Below, one piece after another: positions 6,889 to 7,976 of a DNA stretch of 7,976 bases. Each line of letters starts with the position of its first letter. The first letter of the stretch is position 1. Origin of the DNA: an uncultured Oscillospiraceae bacterium. GTDB taxonomy: Bacteria; Bacillota; Clostridia; UBA1212; UBA1255. The notes below the pieces were generated by a model. That model was given only the letters and a program-made list of their open reading frames with translations. It did no database searches and was not told the origin of the DNA. Both the position numbers and the translations under genes were made by a program. The stretch is from positions 1 to 7,976 of the forward strand of contig CABQCN010000047.1 in NCBI GenBank assembly GCA_902462635.1, written 5' to 3'.

Positions 6889-7830
6889 TTATTTGCGGTT
6901 CTGCTCGATCCATCGGTTTGCGAGTTCCAGCATGCGTTTATCCGCGTTCTTATTGAGCAGCTTCATTGCCTCGCCGTATGGGACGAACCACCATTTGAGC
7001 ACTTCTTCCTCCTGAATCCTGATTTGCGGGATTTCGCCGGGCGTAAACCGCGCGGCAAAATAGACGGCTGATTTATGCATGTCGGCTCCCGGCAGCGAAC
7101 CGTTTGCTTCGCTGGGCGCGACATATCGGAAACTATGGCGAAACTCTGTAAAAATTTCGGGAGTAAGGCCGGTTTCTTCGAAAATTTCCCGGCGTGCCGT
7201 ATCGAATTCCGATTCGCCGTTTTCGGCGTGACCTTTCGGAAACCCGATATGCCCGGAAAGATTTTTGATCAGAATATATTTTAGAATTCCGTCTTCCCGG
7301 CAGTAGGTTACCGCGCCGCATAACTTTTCAAATGCAAACGGGGTTTGTTCCTCGGCAGCGGCGCTGCCGCACCAGGTTTTCACCTTTCGCATCAGCGGTT
7401 CGGCCGTATCGGGATGGAGATATTGTTCCGGGAGAAGATCTTCCGCGCTGCACAGGACTTCTTCCGTTTTATGATTCGGCGTTTTGCCCAGAACCGTACA
7501 TTCCGTATAAAATAATTTACCGTAGGTAGGCGCGCGCCCCGCCGTTCCGATTTTTCTGCTTCTTACGGAGAGGGAATAAGAAGCGACTTCATAAATTTTT
7601 CCGGCAACGATACCGGCTTTGTCGTAAAGTTCGCGCCGCAGCGCAGTTTCCGGCGATTCATTGTTGCGGACGCTGCCGCCGATCATTGCATATGCCGCCG
7701 CGCCGCGGGGTCTGACAAATACCCACTGCCCGCGGAATTTCACGGCTGTCATGACGTATTTCGTTTTGTGCGGAATATCGAGATCTTTGTAAATCGTACA
7801 AATTGTTTGCGGGATCCCTGTCATTGCCAT
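6889..7830 (-). CDS. Tandem Nudix hydrolase; degenerate N-domain, intact Ap4A-type C-domain
   Basis: A 313-residue cytoplasmic protein made of two Nudix folds. The C-terminal domain (about 165-313) has a perfect Nudix box G-x5-E-x7-R-E-x-x-E-E-x-G-L at 200-222, with metal-binding E218 and E219. It also carries the CGAVTY...SGHIGFPKGH context typical of asymmetric diadenosine-tetraphosphate hydrolases. It probably cleaves Ap4A or another nucleoside diphosphate linked to X. The N-terminal domain (about 22-155) has a recognisable box at 52-74, but the catalytic Glu-Glu pair is replaced by Asp70-Lys71, so it is likely inactive or weak and may serve in binding or dimer contacts. The ATG at 7830 is supported by GGAGG 8 nt upstream; Met3 is the only nearby alternative. 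First gene of a two-gene unit with the CmpB-like protein. The exact substrate cannot be read from the sequence. Confidence 0.87.
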   Translation of the reverse strand: MAMTGIPQTICTIYKDLDIPHKTKYVMTAVKFRGQWVFVRPRGAAAYAMIGGSVRNNESPETALRRELYDKAGIVAGKIYEVASYSLSVRSRKIGTAGRAPTYGKLFYTECTVLGKTPNHKTEEVLCSAEDLLPEQYLHPDTAEPLMRKVKTWCGSAAAEEQTPFAFEKLCGAVTYCREDGILKYILIKNLSGHIGFPKGHAENGESEFDTARREIFEETGLTPEIFTEFRHSFRYVAPSEANGSLPGADMHKSAVYFAARFTPGEIPQIRIQEEEVLKWWFVPYGEAMKLLNKNADKRMLELANRWIEQNRK

Positions 7831-7838
7831 TTACGCAG

Positions 7839-7843
7839 CCTCC
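7839..7843 (-). promoter_or_regulatory. Ribosome binding site of the Nudix gene
   Basis: The minus strand reads GGAGG, 8 nt before the ATG at 7830. This spacing favours that ATG over the internal Met codon two residues later. Confidence 0.75.
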
Positions 7844-7864
7844 TGTAAAATATTTTTCCCATAT

Positions 7865-7893
7865 ATCATATCATTTTTAGCTGCGGAGATAAA
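7865..7893 (-). promoter_or_regulatory. Likely extended -10 promoter of the Nudix-CmpB unit
   Basis: On the minus strand TGATATGAT (7865-7873) contains a -10 hexamer TATGAT with the TGn extension. A weak -35 (TTTATC, 7888-7893, 3/6 match) stands 17 bp further up. The short AT-rich leader then leads to GGAGG. The -35 is poor, so the call rests on the extended -10 and the position. The rest of the right edge (7894-7976) holds no gene or other feature that I can see. Confidence 0.5.
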
Positions 7894-7976
7894 GTGTAAT
7901 TTCGCATTTGTCGGATACAAATTGCCGTTCCCGGAAATGTTCATACCGTTTCGGATATTCAGCAAAAACTGTCTAC

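Noticed and set aside
1..7976. CRISPR array, insertion sequence, prophage, toxin-antitoxin pair, tRNA or riboswitch
   Set aside because: No spaced direct repeats, transposase or integrase motifs, tRNA-like ends or known riboswitch cores were seen on either strand. The window is housekeeping in character.

Overview
The window reads as an ordinary chromosomal stretch of a Bacillota bacterium, most likely a Clostridia-type anaerobe with a base composition near 50% GC or slightly above. The grounds are the gene order radC-mreB-mreC-mreD-PBP2, Firmicutes-like strong AGGAGG ribosome binding sites, and a PF06541 (CmpB-like) membrane protein of a kind common in Clostridia. The lineage within Clostridia cannot be fixed from this sequence alone.

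Layout, plus strand: the window opens inside the C-terminal third of a copper-type P1B ATPase (2-685). Its end is damaged. A roughly 44-bp deletion between two 10-bp repeats appears to have removed the last metal-binding helix and shifted the frame. The original stop codon (561-563) is still visible in another frame, just before a good sigma-A promoter (567-595). That promoter drives radC (645-1370), mreB (1360-2379), mreC (2395-3237, GTG start), mreD (3264-3800) and a class B penicillin-binding protein of the PBP2/MrdA type (3797-6007). The genes overlap or lie within 26 nt of each other, so they look like one operon.

Minus strand: a two-gene unit converges on the mre operon. It is transcribed from about 7860 leftwards: a tandem Nudix hydrolase (6889-7830), then a CmpB-like membrane protein (6016-6861). 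The stop codons of the two converging operons are only 8 bp apart and no classical terminator lies between them. The last 90 bases of the PBP2 gene instead hold three short perfect inverted repeats in a row.

How the genes work together: MreB filaments, the MreC/MreD membrane partners and the PBP2 transpeptidase form the core of the elongasome that builds the lateral cell wall. A RodA-type glycosyltransferase would be expected but is not in this window, and neither are the Min genes often found downstream in Clostridia. RadC is a conserved rider at the head of the cluster. The Nudix protein probably cleans up nucleotides such as diadenosine polyphosphates. The role of the CmpB-like protein is unknown.

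No CRISPR array, insertion sequence, prophage, tRNA or rRNA was seen, and I found no convincing new biological system. The most interesting observation is the apparent deletion at the end of the copper ATPase.
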